A DNA stretch of 64,000 nt from Candidatus Intricatilinea gracilis (GCA_016702605.1 JADJDQ010000021.1:1628844-1692843), one strand, 5' to 3'; shown: positions 8,735-17,015, numbered from the stretch's first letter. The notes: generated from the sequence alone by a model not told the origin. Made by a program: numbers and translations.

Positions 8735-9526
8735 TCACCTGGCCAGAGGCAACTTCGACAGGTCGACCTGCCAGGCCAGCAACGCCGCAAGCACCCAGTG
8801 TGAATCGTCGAGAGGCAGGTCGTGGCCGGCGGCCGGATGCTGGAGCAGACGGGTTTGCCAACGCTGCGCCAGCGCGATCGAACAGCGCGGGTCGACCAGC
8901 ACATCGCCCAGGCCCACCAGCACCAGCAGCGGCACGGCGGGCACCACACGCGGCGCCGAATAACGCGCTGCGGCCAGCAACTGTCGCAAGGCGTTTCTGC
9001 GGCTCACCGGCCGGGCCCGGCGCAAGGCGACCCATTCGGCCACCACAGCATCACGCCGCTCGGTCTGTGAGCTGGTCAGGCGGTGGATGGTGCGCTCCCA
9101 GCACTCGTCGGTGGCAGGCCAGACCAACAAGCGCAACAGGCTGGGCCAGGCCGATGGCTGCAGCCGCTGCGTGAATCGGTTGATGCCACGCAGGCTGCTG
9201 TTGACCAGCACGACGCTGTGCAGTTCGCTCGGGTAACGTGTGGCCCACTCACAAGCCACCATGCCACCCATCGACAGGGCCAGCACGTGGACCGCGGTCG
9301 TGATGTGCAGGTCGTCCAGGCGCGCCCGCACATGGCTCAGCATGGCCACGATGTCGATCGGGCTGGCGAGTCCCGACGCCTCACCATTGCCGGGAAGGTC
9401 GATGCAGATCACCCGGCCCAGGCCGACCGCTTCAAGCCGCGCCGGAAAGTCGCCCCAATGTGCGGCCGAACGCGACAGTCCACGCAGCAGCACCCAGACC
9501 GGTGGGCCGGCGTCGCTGCCACTCAC
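8735..9526 (-). CDS. Alpha/beta hydrolase
   Basis: This 263-residue protein has an alpha/beta-hydrolase fold. The nucleophile elbow LSMGG places Ser at about residue 85, the acid is Asp 208 or 212 (GLGDVLVD), and His is near 235 (AAGHDLPLD). A Leu-Arg-Gly block after the first strand could form the oxyanion hole. There is no signal peptide. Substrate cannot be told from sequence; esterase or thioesterase are options. It lies 75 bases downstream of the M14 carboxypeptidase on the same strand and is probably co-transcribed with it, and it is convergent with ppk1. Both neighbours are hydrolases of unknown substrate, so a shared peptide or ester catabolic role is possible. Confidence 0.78.
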   Translation of the reverse strand: MSGSDAGPPVWVLLRGLSRSAAHWGDFPARLEAVGLGRVICIDLPGNGEASGLASPIDIVAMLSHVRARLDDLHITTAVHVLALSMGGMVACEWATRYPSELHSVVLVNSSLRGINRFTQRLQPSAWPSLLRLLVWPATDECWERTIHRLTSSQTERRDAVVAEWVALRRARPVSRRNALRQLLAAARYSAPRVVPAVPLLVLVGLGDVLVDPRCSIALAQRWQTRLLQHPAAGHDLPLDDSHWVLAALLAWQVDLSKLPLAR

Positions 9527-9601
9527 TGACGCACCCTCGGGCCTGCGGCCAGCCGCGGCGAGCGGGAATGAGCCCCGATGGGCGATCGGGCGGAGTTCAT
9601 G

Positions 9602-10735
9602 TCAACGCCTGGGGCCATACCAGCGGACCATGGCCTGGTCTTGGTGCTGCTGGCGCGCGGCACCTTGCGGCAGCCAGCGTTGCCAACTGGCTGCCGCACG
9701 GGTGATGAAGTCCAGCCCACCCAGGTGGCGCCGAAGTACCCGTTGCTGCCGATGCGCCAACTCGGGGTTGAAGATTCCGCGACGGCTGAAAAGCTGGCGC
9801 GGGTTCTTCTTGACCCACAACCACGACCCCATTTCGAGGGTGAGCGGCAGCAACAGGCCGGTGCCCCGATCGATGGCCCGGCGATACAGGTGGTCCCACA
9901 GGTCACCGTGGGTCAGGTACTGGCGGCTCTGCGGTTCGAGCACATAGCGGTGGTGGATCAGGCTCGCGTCCATGATCTGACCGAGCGCATGCAGCTCGGC
10001 CACGTGTGGCATGGGCGCACGGCTGCAGGCCCACGGAAACCACAACCGGTCGGACAGGCCGAAGCCCGAGTGGCAATCGAGTGCCAGAACGAAGGGGCTG
10101 CGCTGCAGTTCGGTCTCGACCACCTGGCACAGGGCCGTGGCTTCGACCTCGGCCGGCGCACCCAGCTTGCCGCGGTACCAGGGCAACGCCGCGCTGATGC
10201 GGTGGCCACCGGCCAGCAGCGCCACCGGCTCGTCGGCATCCACCGGCGCACTGCGCATCAGGTCGACGCCGTTCGGATTGGCACGTGTGCCCAGCCACAT
10301 GCCGCCGGGATTGAGCACCGGCACAAAGACCAGGCGCACGGTGTCGAGCTGGTGATGCAGGCTGTCGTCCCAGCGCAGCCGCATCACCAGGCTGCGCAGA
10401 TAGGCCAGCACGGCCTGCGCGCCGATTCGTTCGAGACCATGTACTCCGCCGACAAACAGCGCCACCGGTGCGTCGGCCCGTGTGCTGCCCAGGGTCAATA
10501 CGGGCACTGGCAACTGGTGCTCGCCCAACGCCACCTGACAGAGGACTCGGCTGCGTAGCCAGGGCCGGCCCTGGTCAGCCAGATCGAGCAACTCGACCAG
10601 CTCGGGCACTGCCACCGCACCAGGCACGGCCCAGTGTTCATCAGCGTCGAGCTCCGTCGCCACGCCGCCGCTGCTGGATGGGCCGAACGATGGATCGACC
10701 GCACCACGTTGTGGTGCCTGCCATCGTCTTGTCAT
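9602..10735 (-). CDS. M14-family zinc carboxypeptidase
   Basis: This 377-residue protein carries the M14 zinc site: His and Glu in GGVHGLERIG (about H99 and E102) and His in LDCHSG (about H222). The substrate-binding Arg/Asn block RANPNGVDLMRS is at about 151-162, and the catalytic Glu is in LTLEMGSW (about E300). The GVDL block is typical of M14 enzymes. No signal peptide is visible, so it is probably cytoplasmic, as in the peptidoglycan-peptide or succinylglutamate-desuccinylase-like branches. The exact substrate is unknown. It appears to be first in a two-gene unit with the hydrolase at 8735-9526. The start at 10735 gives MTRRWQAP; no strong ribosome site is visible. Confidence 0.82.
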   Translation of the reverse strand: MTRRWQAPQRGAVDPSFGPSSSGGVATELDADEHWAVPGAVAVPELVELLDLADQGRPWLRSRVLCQVALGEHQLPVPVLTLGSTRADAPVALFVGGVHGLERIGAQAVLAYLRSLVMRLRWDDSLHHQLDTVRLVFVPVLNPGGMWLGTRANPNGVDLMRSAPVDADEPVALLAGGHRISAALPWYRGKLGAPAEVEATALCQVVETELQRSPFVLALDCHSGFGLSDRLWFPWACSRAPMPHVAELHALGQIMDASLIHHRYVLEPQSRQYLTHGDLWDHLYRRAIDRGTGLLLPLTLEMGSWLWVKKNPRQLFSRRGIFNPELAHRQQRVLRRHLGGLDFITRAAASWQRWLPQGAARQQHQDQAMVRWYGPRR

Positions 10736-10840
10736 GTCAAGGTCCTACGCTGGCGCGCTGGCACCTTGTGACGACCGGCCGACGCGGCTCGCCCCCCGGG
10801 CGGCCCCGCTTCGTTTCGACCACCACCAGACGTTCGCGAC

Positions 10841-10993
10841 ATGACTCACCCACCCTCCCTGCGGCAACTCGGCCGGCAAACGTACATCACCGTCGGTCTG
10901 ATCGCCGTGCTGGCCCTGTGGGCGCTGATCGAACTGTGGTCGCTCGCACGCGCCCGGCGCACGTTGCGCAGCCTGCATCAGGCTCCACACTGA
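10841..10993 (+). CDS. Small single-pass membrane protein
   Basis: This 50-residue reading frame starts with ATG at 10841 and ends with TGA at 10993. It has a hydrophobic stretch of about 18 residues (TVGLIAVLALWALIELW) followed by a basic tail (ARARRTLRS), a plausible inner-membrane anchor with an Arg-rich cytoplasmic side. It lies between the divergent M14 gene and the end of the pyruvate kinase gene. No clear ribosome site is seen, and I do not recognise a family. The coding-like third-position G/C and the membrane pattern support it moderately. Confidence 0.45.
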   Translation: MTHPPSLRQLGRQTYITVGLIAVLALWALIELWSLARARRTLRSLHQAPH

Positions 10994-11017
10994 AACCGTA
11001 TAAACAGTATTACACGA

Positions 11018-12946
11018 TCACCCGACCATCGGCGACAGCTCATCGCGCACGGGTTTGAGTTTCTTGCGCCGGGCAGGCAGATCCCAGGCCGCCAGGGCAC
11101 GAAGCAACGAACGCTTCTTGAGCTGATGCGACTGCATGCGGGTCAGGATATCGTCGAGTGTCTGCATGGCCAGCACGATGTGCGGGCCCTTGTTGAGCAT
11201 CACACATTCGGCGCGGCCGCCCATCGCCGCATCGGTGATCTCGGCGCGTGAGGGCAGCCCGGTCTTGGCCAGTGTCTCGAGCACCTGGGTGGCCCACACC
11301 ACCGGCAGATGTGCGGCTTCGCAGGCCCAGAGGATCTCTTCCTGCACCTCGGCCAGGCGTTCGTAGCCACATTCCACCGCCAGATCGCCGCGCGCGATCA
11401 TCACACCGGCGCAGGGGCCGGTCATCGCGGCGAGCAGCAGTTCGGGCAGGTGTTCGAAGCCCCGGCTGGTCTCGATCTTGAGGATCAGCCCGAGCTGCGG
11501 CGCGCCCAGTTCGATCAGCCGAGCACGCAGCGCCAGCACATCGTCGGCCGACTGCGCGAACGACATACCAACCATGTCGGCACAGGTCGCCACGACTTCG
11601 AGATCCTGCAGATCTTTGCTCGTGAGTGCCGGCAGGTCGAGGTGGGTGTCGGGCAGGTTGATGCCCTTGTCGGCGGCCAGGCGCTCGCCGCTGTCGCGTG
11701 CCTCGGTGATCTGCACCTCGAGCCGCTTGGCACCCGCGCGCCGCACCACCCCACCGATGCGCCCGTCGTCGAACCAGATGTGTTCACCCTTGCGCACCTT
11801 GGCCAGTGCTTCGGGCAGGGTGCAGGCGATCACCGCCGGCCGCGCGACCTTGCTCTTCTTGCCCACCGTCGCGTCACGGCCGATGCCGTCGGCCACCACA
11901 TGCACCAGGTCACCGCGCTTGAGGTGCAGTTGGCCGGGCTGCGGCGGTATGTCGGTGAGCCAGGCCTTGTAGACGTCCTGGCCACGCTGGTGCAGGCGAA
12001 GACAGACCTGGTTCGTGAGATAGGCGGTCTGTTCACAGTGCAACAGCACGCCATCACCCTGGCGCTCGATCACTTCGAGCCGGCGCGTCGAGGTGCGGGC
12101 ATCGGTGAGGTTGATACGTGCGCCGACTTCCAGTCGCGCCAACCAGCCGGCGTCCACACCCAGGCACACCGGTGCACCAGTCACTTCCACCTGGCTGCCA
12201 CTCGGGCGCAGGCCCAGCCTGGCGGCCTGGGTGACCCGGCCCCAGGCATCACGCTCAGGCTGCAGCTTGACGACGGCGGGGGCATCCGCCACCGCACCGG
12301 TGCGCAGCTTGGGCCCGCCCAGGTCCATCAGCACCCGCACTTCGCGCCCGGCCCAGGTCGCATGGCGCCTGACACTCTCGGCCATGGCGCGCCACTGCGG
12401 CGCTTCGTCGTGCGCGCAGTTGATGCGTGCGATGTCCATGCCGGCATCGACCAGCCGGGCCACCAGGGCCTCGTCATGCGCCGCTTCGCTGGGCAAGGTG
12501 ACCATGATGCGCACGGCGCGCCGGGCCGGCGCGGTGCCGAACAATTCAGCCGCATGTTGCGTCAGCAGCGCCGGGCCACGGGTAAAGCCGATCGGCTCCT
12601 CGTGTGACAAGGTCTGCCACGGCCGGCCGGCCAGGCGGTGCAGGATGCCCAGCACCTTGTCCACATTGGCCAGCACATGGGTCTCGGCGCGGCCGAGTGA
12701 CGACACCCCCATCCAGGCCAGGCGATCCTGCAGCGCCCGCAGATCGACCGCACGCAGCGCCAGGTAGTGCGCCAGGTTGAGTGCACTGGGGCGCAGGGCC
12801 GGGTCGACCTTGACCAGCCAGGGTTCGAGCTGGGCAGCCCGTTCGTGCATGGCACGGCGCAGCGCCCACAACTCGTCGATCGTGGCGGAAATCGTCTCGG
12901 TGTCCCAGGTCTCGAGACCCCAGGCATCTTGCACAACGTGATTCAT
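11018..12946 (-). CDS. Atypical pyruvate kinase with N-terminal extension
   Basis: Pyruvate kinase converts phosphoenolpyruvate and ADP to pyruvate and ATP. Recognisable blocks are RIMVTLPSEAAHDE, DIARINCAHD, MDLGGPKLRTG, LILKIET and VMIARGDLAVE, followed by WATQVLE and SRAEITDAAMGG. Compared with standard enzymes of about 470 residues, this 642-residue protein has roughly 130 extra N-terminal residues (helical, charged). It also has an enlarged middle domain and lacks the usual C-terminal regulatory domain, ending soon after the barrel with a basic tail. The start at 12946 is supported by AGAG upstream. A Pho-box-like site lies about 50 bp upstream, suggesting use during phosphate stress. 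A related carboxylic-phosphate enzyme is possible. Confidence 0.82.
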   Translation of the reverse strand: MNHVVQDAWGLETWDTETISATIDELWALRRAMHERAAQLEPWLVKVDPALRPSALNLAHYLALRAVDLRALQDRLAWMGVSSLGRAETHVLANVDKVLGILHRLAGRPWQTLSHEEPIGFTRGPALLTQHAAELFGTAPARRAVRIMVTLPSEAAHDEALVARLVDAGMDIARINCAHDEAPQWRAMAESVRRHATWAGREVRVLMDLGGPKLRTGAVADAPAVVKLQPERDAWGRVTQAARLGLRPSGSQVEVTGAPVCLGVDAGWLARLEVGARINLTDARTSTRRLEVIERQGDGVLLHCEQTAYLTNQVCLRLHQRGQDVYKAWLTDIPPQPGQLHLKRGDLVHVVADGIGRDATVGKKSKVARPAVIACTLPEALAKVRKGEHIWFDDGRIGGVVRRAGAKRLEVQITEARDSGERLAADKGINLPDTHLDLPALTSKDLQDLEVVATCADMVGMSFAQSADDVLALRARLIELGAPQLGLILKIETSRGFEHLPELLLAAMTGPCAGVMIARGDLAVECGYERLAEVQEEILWACEAAHLPVVWATQVLETLAKTGLPSRAEITDAAMGGRAECVMLNKGPHIVLAMQTLDDILTRMQSHQLKKRSLLRALAAWDLPARRKKLKPVRDELSPMVG

Positions 12947-12979
12947 CGAAGGATCTCTTTCTGCCGAATCCAATCAGGC

Positions 12980-13013
12980 AGTGTGACCAGCACATGTGGC
13001 AGTTTCGTGACCG
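12980..13013 (-). promoter_or_regulatory. Candidate Pho box of the pyruvate kinase gene
   Basis: On the minus strand, CGGTCAC-gaaa-CTGCCAC (12996-13013) has the 7+4+7 layout and the same gaaa spacer as the ppk1 box. CACACT follows after 10 bp. The site sits back to back with the one at 13032-13049 in a 161-bp divergent intergenic region. Confidence 0.5.
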
Positions 13014-13031
13014 GCAGGCAGGTTGCACCGC

Positions 13032-13065
13032 ATGACATCAGGTTGTCACCGCGCAGCGTCAAGCT
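13032..13065 (+). promoter_or_regulatory. Candidate Pho box of the metallophosphoesterase gene
   Basis: ATGACAT-cagg-TTGTCAC (13032-13049) fits the 7+4+7 pattern with TG.CA in both halves. CAAGCT follows after 10 bp and is a weak -10. It points toward the gene at 13108. Confidence 0.4.
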
Positions 13066-13107
13066 GGGCACCCTTGCCCTCGCCCAGTGCCTGTAGGAGC
13101 GCGCAGC

Positions 13108-13962
13108 ATGCGTATCGCCCTGATCGCCGACACCCATCTCTCGTCACGCGTCCCCGAGTGCCTGACCAACTGGCACGGCGCACGTGCGGCAGTGCGGCGC
13201 CTGGGCACCGATCTCACCATCAACCTGGGCGACGTCACCTTCGACGGCCAGCACCGCCCGGACGACCTGGCCTTGGCGGGCGAACTGGTCGCGCAATGGC
13301 CCCACCCGATGTTGTGTGTGCCGGGCAATCACGACGTGGGAGATGCGTCGGGCGAAGCCCCGTTCGACCCGACACGGCGCGCGGCGTATTGCGCCAACCT
13401 GGGTGCCGATCACTGGTCGCTGACCGTAGGTGATTGGTTGCTGCTGGGCCTGAACGCCCAACTCTTCGGCACGGGCAGCGACGCCGAACAACAGCAGTGG
13501 CAGTGGATCGACGAGCGCATACGCCTGCTCGACAACCACACGAGCGTCGCACTATTTCTGCATCGTCCGCTGGCGCGCCCACATGCGGGTGAACATCAAC
13601 GGCGCGGCAGGTATGTGCCCGAGCCTGCGAGCGACAAGCTGTTGCACGGACCGCTTCGACGCAATCTGAAGCTGGTGGCCTCGGGCCATCTGCACCAGTA
13701 CCTGGACCGCACGGTGGCCGGCGTGCGGCACCTCTGGCTGCCGTCGACCGCCTACCTGCTCGGCGACGACCTGCAGGCGCGTATCGGCGAAAAGCTGGTG
13801 GGACTGGGTGTGCTCGATCTGGGCGATGGCGACGCCGCCTTCGACCTGTGGTGCCCTCAAGGCATGGTGCCGCACCAGGTGAGCGAACTCGAGTTCTATC
13901 GGCGCAAGGCGCTCGAACGGTCGCGCGAGCGTTTGCAGATGCTCGGCCGCGAAGCGGTGTGA
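13108..13962 (+). CDS. Calcineurin-like metallophosphoesterase
   Basis: This 284-residue protein carries the full dimetal phosphoesterase set: DTH at residues 8-10, NLGDVTFDG, PGNHDVG, a His in ALFLHRPL and GHLHQY. It most resembles the cAMP phosphodiesterase / general phosphohydrolase branch (3',5'-cyclic-AMP PDE-like), but the substrate is unknown. No signal peptide is present, so it is likely cytoplasmic. The start at 13108 is fixed by TAGGAG 8 bases upstream. It is divergent from the pyruvate kinase gene, and the shared intergenic region holds two Pho-box-like sites. A role in recovering phosphate from intracellular esters fits the context but is inferred. Confidence 0.85.
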   Translation: MRIALIADTHLSSRVPECLTNWHGARAAVRRLGTDLTINLGDVTFDGQHRPDDLALAGELVAQWPHPMLCVPGNHDVGDASGEAPFDPTRRAAYCANLGADHWSLTVGDWLLLGLNAQLFGTGSDAEQQQWQWIDERIRLLDNHTSVALFLHRPLARPHAGEHQRRGRYVPEPASDKLLHGPLRRNLKLVASGHLHQYLDRTVAGVRHLWLPSTAYLLGDDLQARIGEKLVGLGVLDLGDGDAAFDLWCPQGMVPHQVSELEFYRRKALERSRERLQMLGREAV

Positions 13963-14102
13963 GCCACCCCACCCGGCCGAGCGGCGTGCTGACGCAAGAC
14001 AGCTCGCCGGCAACCATGCGTACCAGATCAGGCACTGGCGTGACAAATGCCTGAGCAGCACAAGGCAGAGGCGGGAATACACCTGCATCGCCAGGTAGCG
14101 AA

Positions 14103-14125
14103 CTGTCACACCCGACAGCTAGATT
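14103..14125 (+). promoter_or_regulatory. Weak Pho-type promoter before the 118-residue protein
   Basis: A single good half site CTGTCAC (14103-14109) is followed after 10 bp by TAGATT (14120-14125), the best -10 in the group. The expected second half site 11 bp upstream (CAGGTAG) is poor, so this is only a candidate. Confidence 0.3.
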
Positions 14126-14183
14126 TTCGTTATCGGGCGGCTAGCACCTGCAGCCACCCCTCGTCGACTTCATCGAGAAGATC

Positions 14184-14540
14184 ATGGCCTTGCTTGTCAC
14201 GCTGTTTCTGATGATTGCCTGCATCCTGGTGAACCGGGTTCGGCGCGTGCGTGCCTGCCAGGTCGTGTGCAGCGTGCCAGCCTTCGGCGGACTGATGCGC
14301 TGCGAGTTGCGCCGGCGCACCTTGCTCGATACCGGCGCGCCCGGCGCCTACCCCACGCCACGCGAGGAACGCCTGCGTGTGTGGCTCATCGGCGCCGTTC
14401 CGGTGCACGTATCCGGCCTCAGCATTGGCCTGCCCATGTGGTTCGACGCCCGCATCGACAAGGTCGACGCAACCGAATTCGACGGCTGCTTCCGGCCCGA
14501 GTTCCGCGCCGCCTGGCCGATGGCAAGCTCGCGCCACTGA
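14184..14540 (+). CDS. Membrane-anchored protein of unknown function
   Basis: This 118-residue protein begins with a hydrophobic helix (ALLVTLFLMIACILV, residues 2-16) followed by a basic stretch (NRVRRVRAC). The remaining 95 or so residues are soluble, with several Cys and blocks such as VRVWLI-like strand and VDATEFDGCF. That suggests a small beta-rich domain held at the inner membrane. I do not recognise the family. GAGAAG lies 3-8 bases upstream of the ATG. It sits between the metallophosphoesterase and the PhnZ-like gene, both preceded by Pho-box-like sites, so it may belong to the phosphate response. Function is unknown. Confidence 0.55.
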   Translation: MALLVTLFLMIACILVNRVRRVRACQVVCSVPAFGGLMRCELRRRTLLDTGAPGAYPTPREERLRVWLIGAVPVHVSGLSIGLPMWFDARIDKVDATEFDGCFRPEFRAAWPMASSRH

Positions 14541-14611
14541 ACGACACGCCGGCTCGCGGGCAGATGCGAGTTGCGGCGATCGGCGCACACGCCCAGGGGC
14601 GGCCACAACCG

Positions 14612-14645
14612 CTGACACGCCCTTGACATCCCCCCGACCTACGCT
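14612..14645 (+). promoter_or_regulatory. Pho box and -10 of the PhnZ-like gene
   Basis: CTGACAC-gccc-TTGACAT (14612-14629) matches the 7+4+7 pattern, with TGACA kept in both halves. TACGCT (14640-14645) follows after 10 bp. The start codon is at 14703. Confidence 0.5.
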
Positions 14646-14702
14646 GAGCACAAAGCAGGCCGACGGTCTGCAGACATGTCGTCAGCTCTCGAGGGGATCA
14701 AC

Positions 14703-15338
14703 ATGAACCTGCCGCTCCACCTGGCCAGCTACCGCGAAATCAACGCCTTCATCGAAGGCATCGACGTGTTGTTCATGACCCGCGGCCAGCAGGTCTATGC
14801 GGGTGAGCAGCACGCTGGATTGACGATGCTCGAGCATTCGCTCCAATGTGCTCAACTGGCCGAAGGGGCGCAGGCACCAGCCCAACTGGTGGCGGCTGCG
14901 CTGTTGCACGACATCGGCCACTTCCTGACGCCGCCCGAGATGTGTGGCAACCACGACGTCGACAACACCCATGAGGAGCGTGCCTACGTCTTGCTCGCTA
15001 CCGCGTTGCCTGCCGAAGTCACCGAGCCGGTGCGCCTGCATGTGGCGGCCAAACGTTACCTGATGCGAGTGGACCCCCTGTACGCGGCCAACCTGTCGCC
15101 AGCCTCGCGCCACACACTGCGCCTGCAGGGCAACACGATGACGGTGTTCGAGACCGCTGCATTCGAGTCGCGCCCGTTCGCGCAGGAAGCCGTGAAGCTC
15201 ACGCGCTGGGACGATGCAGCCGCCACCCCCGGCAAACGTACCCCACCACTGGCCTACTTCCTGTCGATGTTGTCCGACCAGATGCACATGTCGGCGCTGT
15301 CGCCACGAACCGACATCGGCGCATTCAACTACAGCTGA
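14703..15338 (+). CDS. PhnZ-like HD-domain oxygenase/phosphohydrolase
   Basis: This 211-residue protein is an HD-domain protein with His 45, the HD pair at 69-70 (LLHDIGHF), a further His near 90, and LHVAAKRYL. Tyr 32 and Glu 35 (YAGE) precede the first His in the arrangement seen in PhnZ, the mixed-valence diiron oxygenase that cleaves 2-amino-1-hydroxyethylphosphonate to glycine and phosphate. This is the family often annotated as the HD protein of phosphonate-degradation operons. The usual partner PhnY is not in this window, so the substrate is uncertain. GAGGGG lies about 6 bases upstream of the ATG. The Pho-box-like site upstream fits phosphate acquisition from phosphonates. Confidence 0.75.
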   Translation: MNLPLHLASYREINAFIEGIDVLFMTRGQQVYAGEQHAGLTMLEHSLQCAQLAEGAQAPAQLVAAALLHDIGHFLTPPEMCGNHDVDNTHEERAYVLLATALPAEVTEPVRLHVAAKRYLMRVDPLYAANLSPASRHTLRLQGNTMTVFETAAFESRPFAQEAVKLTRWDDAAATPGKRTPPLAYFLSMLSDQMHMSALSPRTDIGAFNYS

Positions 15339-15490
15339 ACCGCCCGCACGCCCTGTCGCAGACGCGCCGACCACGCCGAATCTGAAAGAACAGCCACCTC
15401 GCCGGTTTCAGCGCGACCAGGCACTGCCGATATCATGAGCTCCGTGGATGTAGTTGGTGCCCGAACACGTGCCGCCACAAAGAGGTGCTC

Positions 15491-15814
15491 ATGGCTGATT
15501 CCCTGTCGCCCGAACTCTCGACCATCGACGTCGACCCGTTTGCCCTGGTCGAACAGCTGGCCGAAGCGCTCGACGGCTTTCCCGTGCAGGAACTGCTCGA
15601 ACGTTTCGTCGACACGAGCGACGGAGGCCGGCAGCTTTCACCGACGTCGCGCCTGCTGGTCGACCAGGTGCTGAGCGCCTGGATCCAGACACTCGATCAC
15701 GACGCCAAACGCCTGCCAGCCATGGCCGGCGCCTTGGCCGCACCCGAGGTGTACCGGCGCCTGATCGCACCGCGTGATGCGTTGATGTCTGTCAGGCGCG
15801 CACTGCTCGCCTGA
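15491..15814 (+). CDS. Hypothetical protein
   Basis: This 107-residue acidic protein is predicted to be mostly helical (PFALVEQLAEALDGFPVQELLERF, then LLVDQVLSAWIQTLDHD). It has no signal, Cys motif or repeat. The ATG at 15491 has AGAGG 5 bases upstream and is preferred to the GTG at 15485. I do not recognise a family. It lies between the PhnZ-like gene and olsB and has no Pho box of its own. A TATCAT hexamer at about 15430 could be its -10. Confidence 0.5.
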   Translation: MADSLSPELSTIDVDPFALVEQLAEALDGFPVQELLERFVDTSDGGRQLSPTSRLLVDQVLSAWIQTLDHDAKRLPAMAGALAAPEVYRRLIAPRDALMSVRRALLA

Positions 15815-15867
15815 CACCTTCAAGTCCGGGCCGAAGCCCGAGGGGACCACGCGCACGGGCGGGACGG

Positions 15868-15923
15868 CTGTCACCGGCCCGTCATGCCGACGTCTCAGGC
15901 CTGTCACGTTGTATCGCCAAGAT
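15868..15923 (+). promoter_or_regulatory. Multi-repeat Pho box of olsB
   Basis: Four 7-bp units lie at an exact 11-bp period: CTGTCAC (15868), CCGTCAT (15879), ACGTCTC (15890, degenerate) and CTGTCAC (15901-15907). This is the layout of a tandem PhoB array binding two dimers. CAAGAT (15918) follows the last unit after 10 bp. The start codon is at 15954. Confidence 0.65.
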
Positions 15924-15953
15924 GACTTCAGTTCGATGACTGGAGTCAGACAG

Positions 15954-16844
15954 ATGCATCAGATCACCCAGGACGGCCAACCGGCTGCGAGCGTCGGCAT
16001 GACGCACTCAGGCCTCTTGCACGCCGGCCTTGTACACGCGGGCCTGCACACCTCACAAGACCACCCGAACAGCGCAACGGCGCAGCGCCATCGCGCCCGG
16101 GTCAAGCTGGACGTATCGTGGGCCAGCTCGCAGGACGACGTGCGCGCCTGTCAACGTTTGCGCTACCGCGTGTTCGTCGACGAAATGGGCGCCCGCCTGA
16201 GCCTACCCCTGGGTGCACCAGCGGGTCACGACGTGGATCTGTACGACAGCCACTGCGAACATCTGATGGTGCGCGACGTGTCGGACGACGCCCTCGGCGG
16301 CATCGTCGTGGGCACCTACCGCGTGCTCACACCCTGGGCTGCCAGGAAGATCGGTGGCCTGTACACCGAGACCGAATTCGACCTCACCCGGCTGCGCTCG
16401 ATGCGTGGACGCATGGCCGAACTCGGGCGCTCATGTGTACACGAGGACTACCGCAGCGGTGCGGTCATCCTGGCGTTGTGGGCGGCACTGGGCGAGTTCA
16501 TGCAGCGACATGGCCTGGACACCATGATCGGCTGCGCCAGCATCAGCATGCGCGACGGCGGCCATGTGGCGGCCAGCCTGTGGCGCCAGCTCAGCCAGAG
16601 CCACCTCGCGCCGATCGAACATCACGTGCGTCCGCGCCTGCCGCTGCCGGTGGACGAACTGCGCAGCGACCTGGTGGTGGAGATGCCACCACTCATCAAG
16701 GGTTACCTGCGGTGCGGCGCCAAGATACTGGGCGCGCCGGCCTGGGATCCGGATTTCAATACCGCCGACCTGCCACTGCTGATCAATCTGGCCGATCTGC
16801 CAGAAAAGTACCGCCGCCATTTTCTGGGCACACAGGCGGCCTGA
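15954..16844 (+). CDS. olsB: L-ornithine N-alpha-acyltransferase (ornithine lipid synthesis)
   Basis: OlsB transfers a 3-hydroxyacyl chain from ACP to the alpha-amino group of ornithine, the first step to phosphorus-free ornithine lipids at the inner membrane. The GNAT-like protein (296 residues) has the family blocks ACQRLRYRVFVDEMGA, VVGTYRVL, MAELGRSCVHEDYR and IGCASISM. The start at 15954 is chosen because GGAG lies 8 bases upstream; upstream in-frame starts (15909 TTG, 15936 ATG) overlap or abut the regulatory repeats. olsA, which completes synthesis, is not adjacent. In several bacteria ornithine lipids rise under phosphate limitation, matching the four-repeat Pho box here. A related long-chain N-acyl amino acid synthase is the main alternative. 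Confidence 0.85.
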   Translation: MHQITQDGQPAASVGMTHSGLLHAGLVHAGLHTSQDHPNSATAQRHRARVKLDVSWASSQDDVRACQRLRYRVFVDEMGARLSLPLGAPAGHDVDLYDSHCEHLMVRDVSDDALGGIVVGTYRVLTPWAARKIGGLYTETEFDLTRLRSMRGRMAELGRSCVHEDYRSGAVILALWAALGEFMQRHGLDTMIGCASISMRDGGHVAASLWRQLSQSHLAPIEHHVRPRLPLPVDELRSDLVVEMPPLIKGYLRCGAKILGAPAWDPDFNTADLPLLINLADLPEKYRRHFLGTQAA

Positions 16845-17015
16845 AGTCCAAGGCGAGAACGGACGGCGCCAAACCAACCCCTGGGCGCAGGTCCGGCTGT
16901 TGCCAACAATCTATTCGCTGATATTTTCAGGGATCGCCAAGTGACAGTGCTGTGACGTGGCGAAAACACCAACGGGTGATTGTGTGGAGCCACCCGCGTG
17001 TGCCCCAGCAGGGAA

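Noticed and set aside
7171..8949. A 592-residue minus-strand frame opposite ppk1
   Set aside because: It runs through conserved PPK1 catalytic blocks and across a gene boundary, with no recognisable domain.
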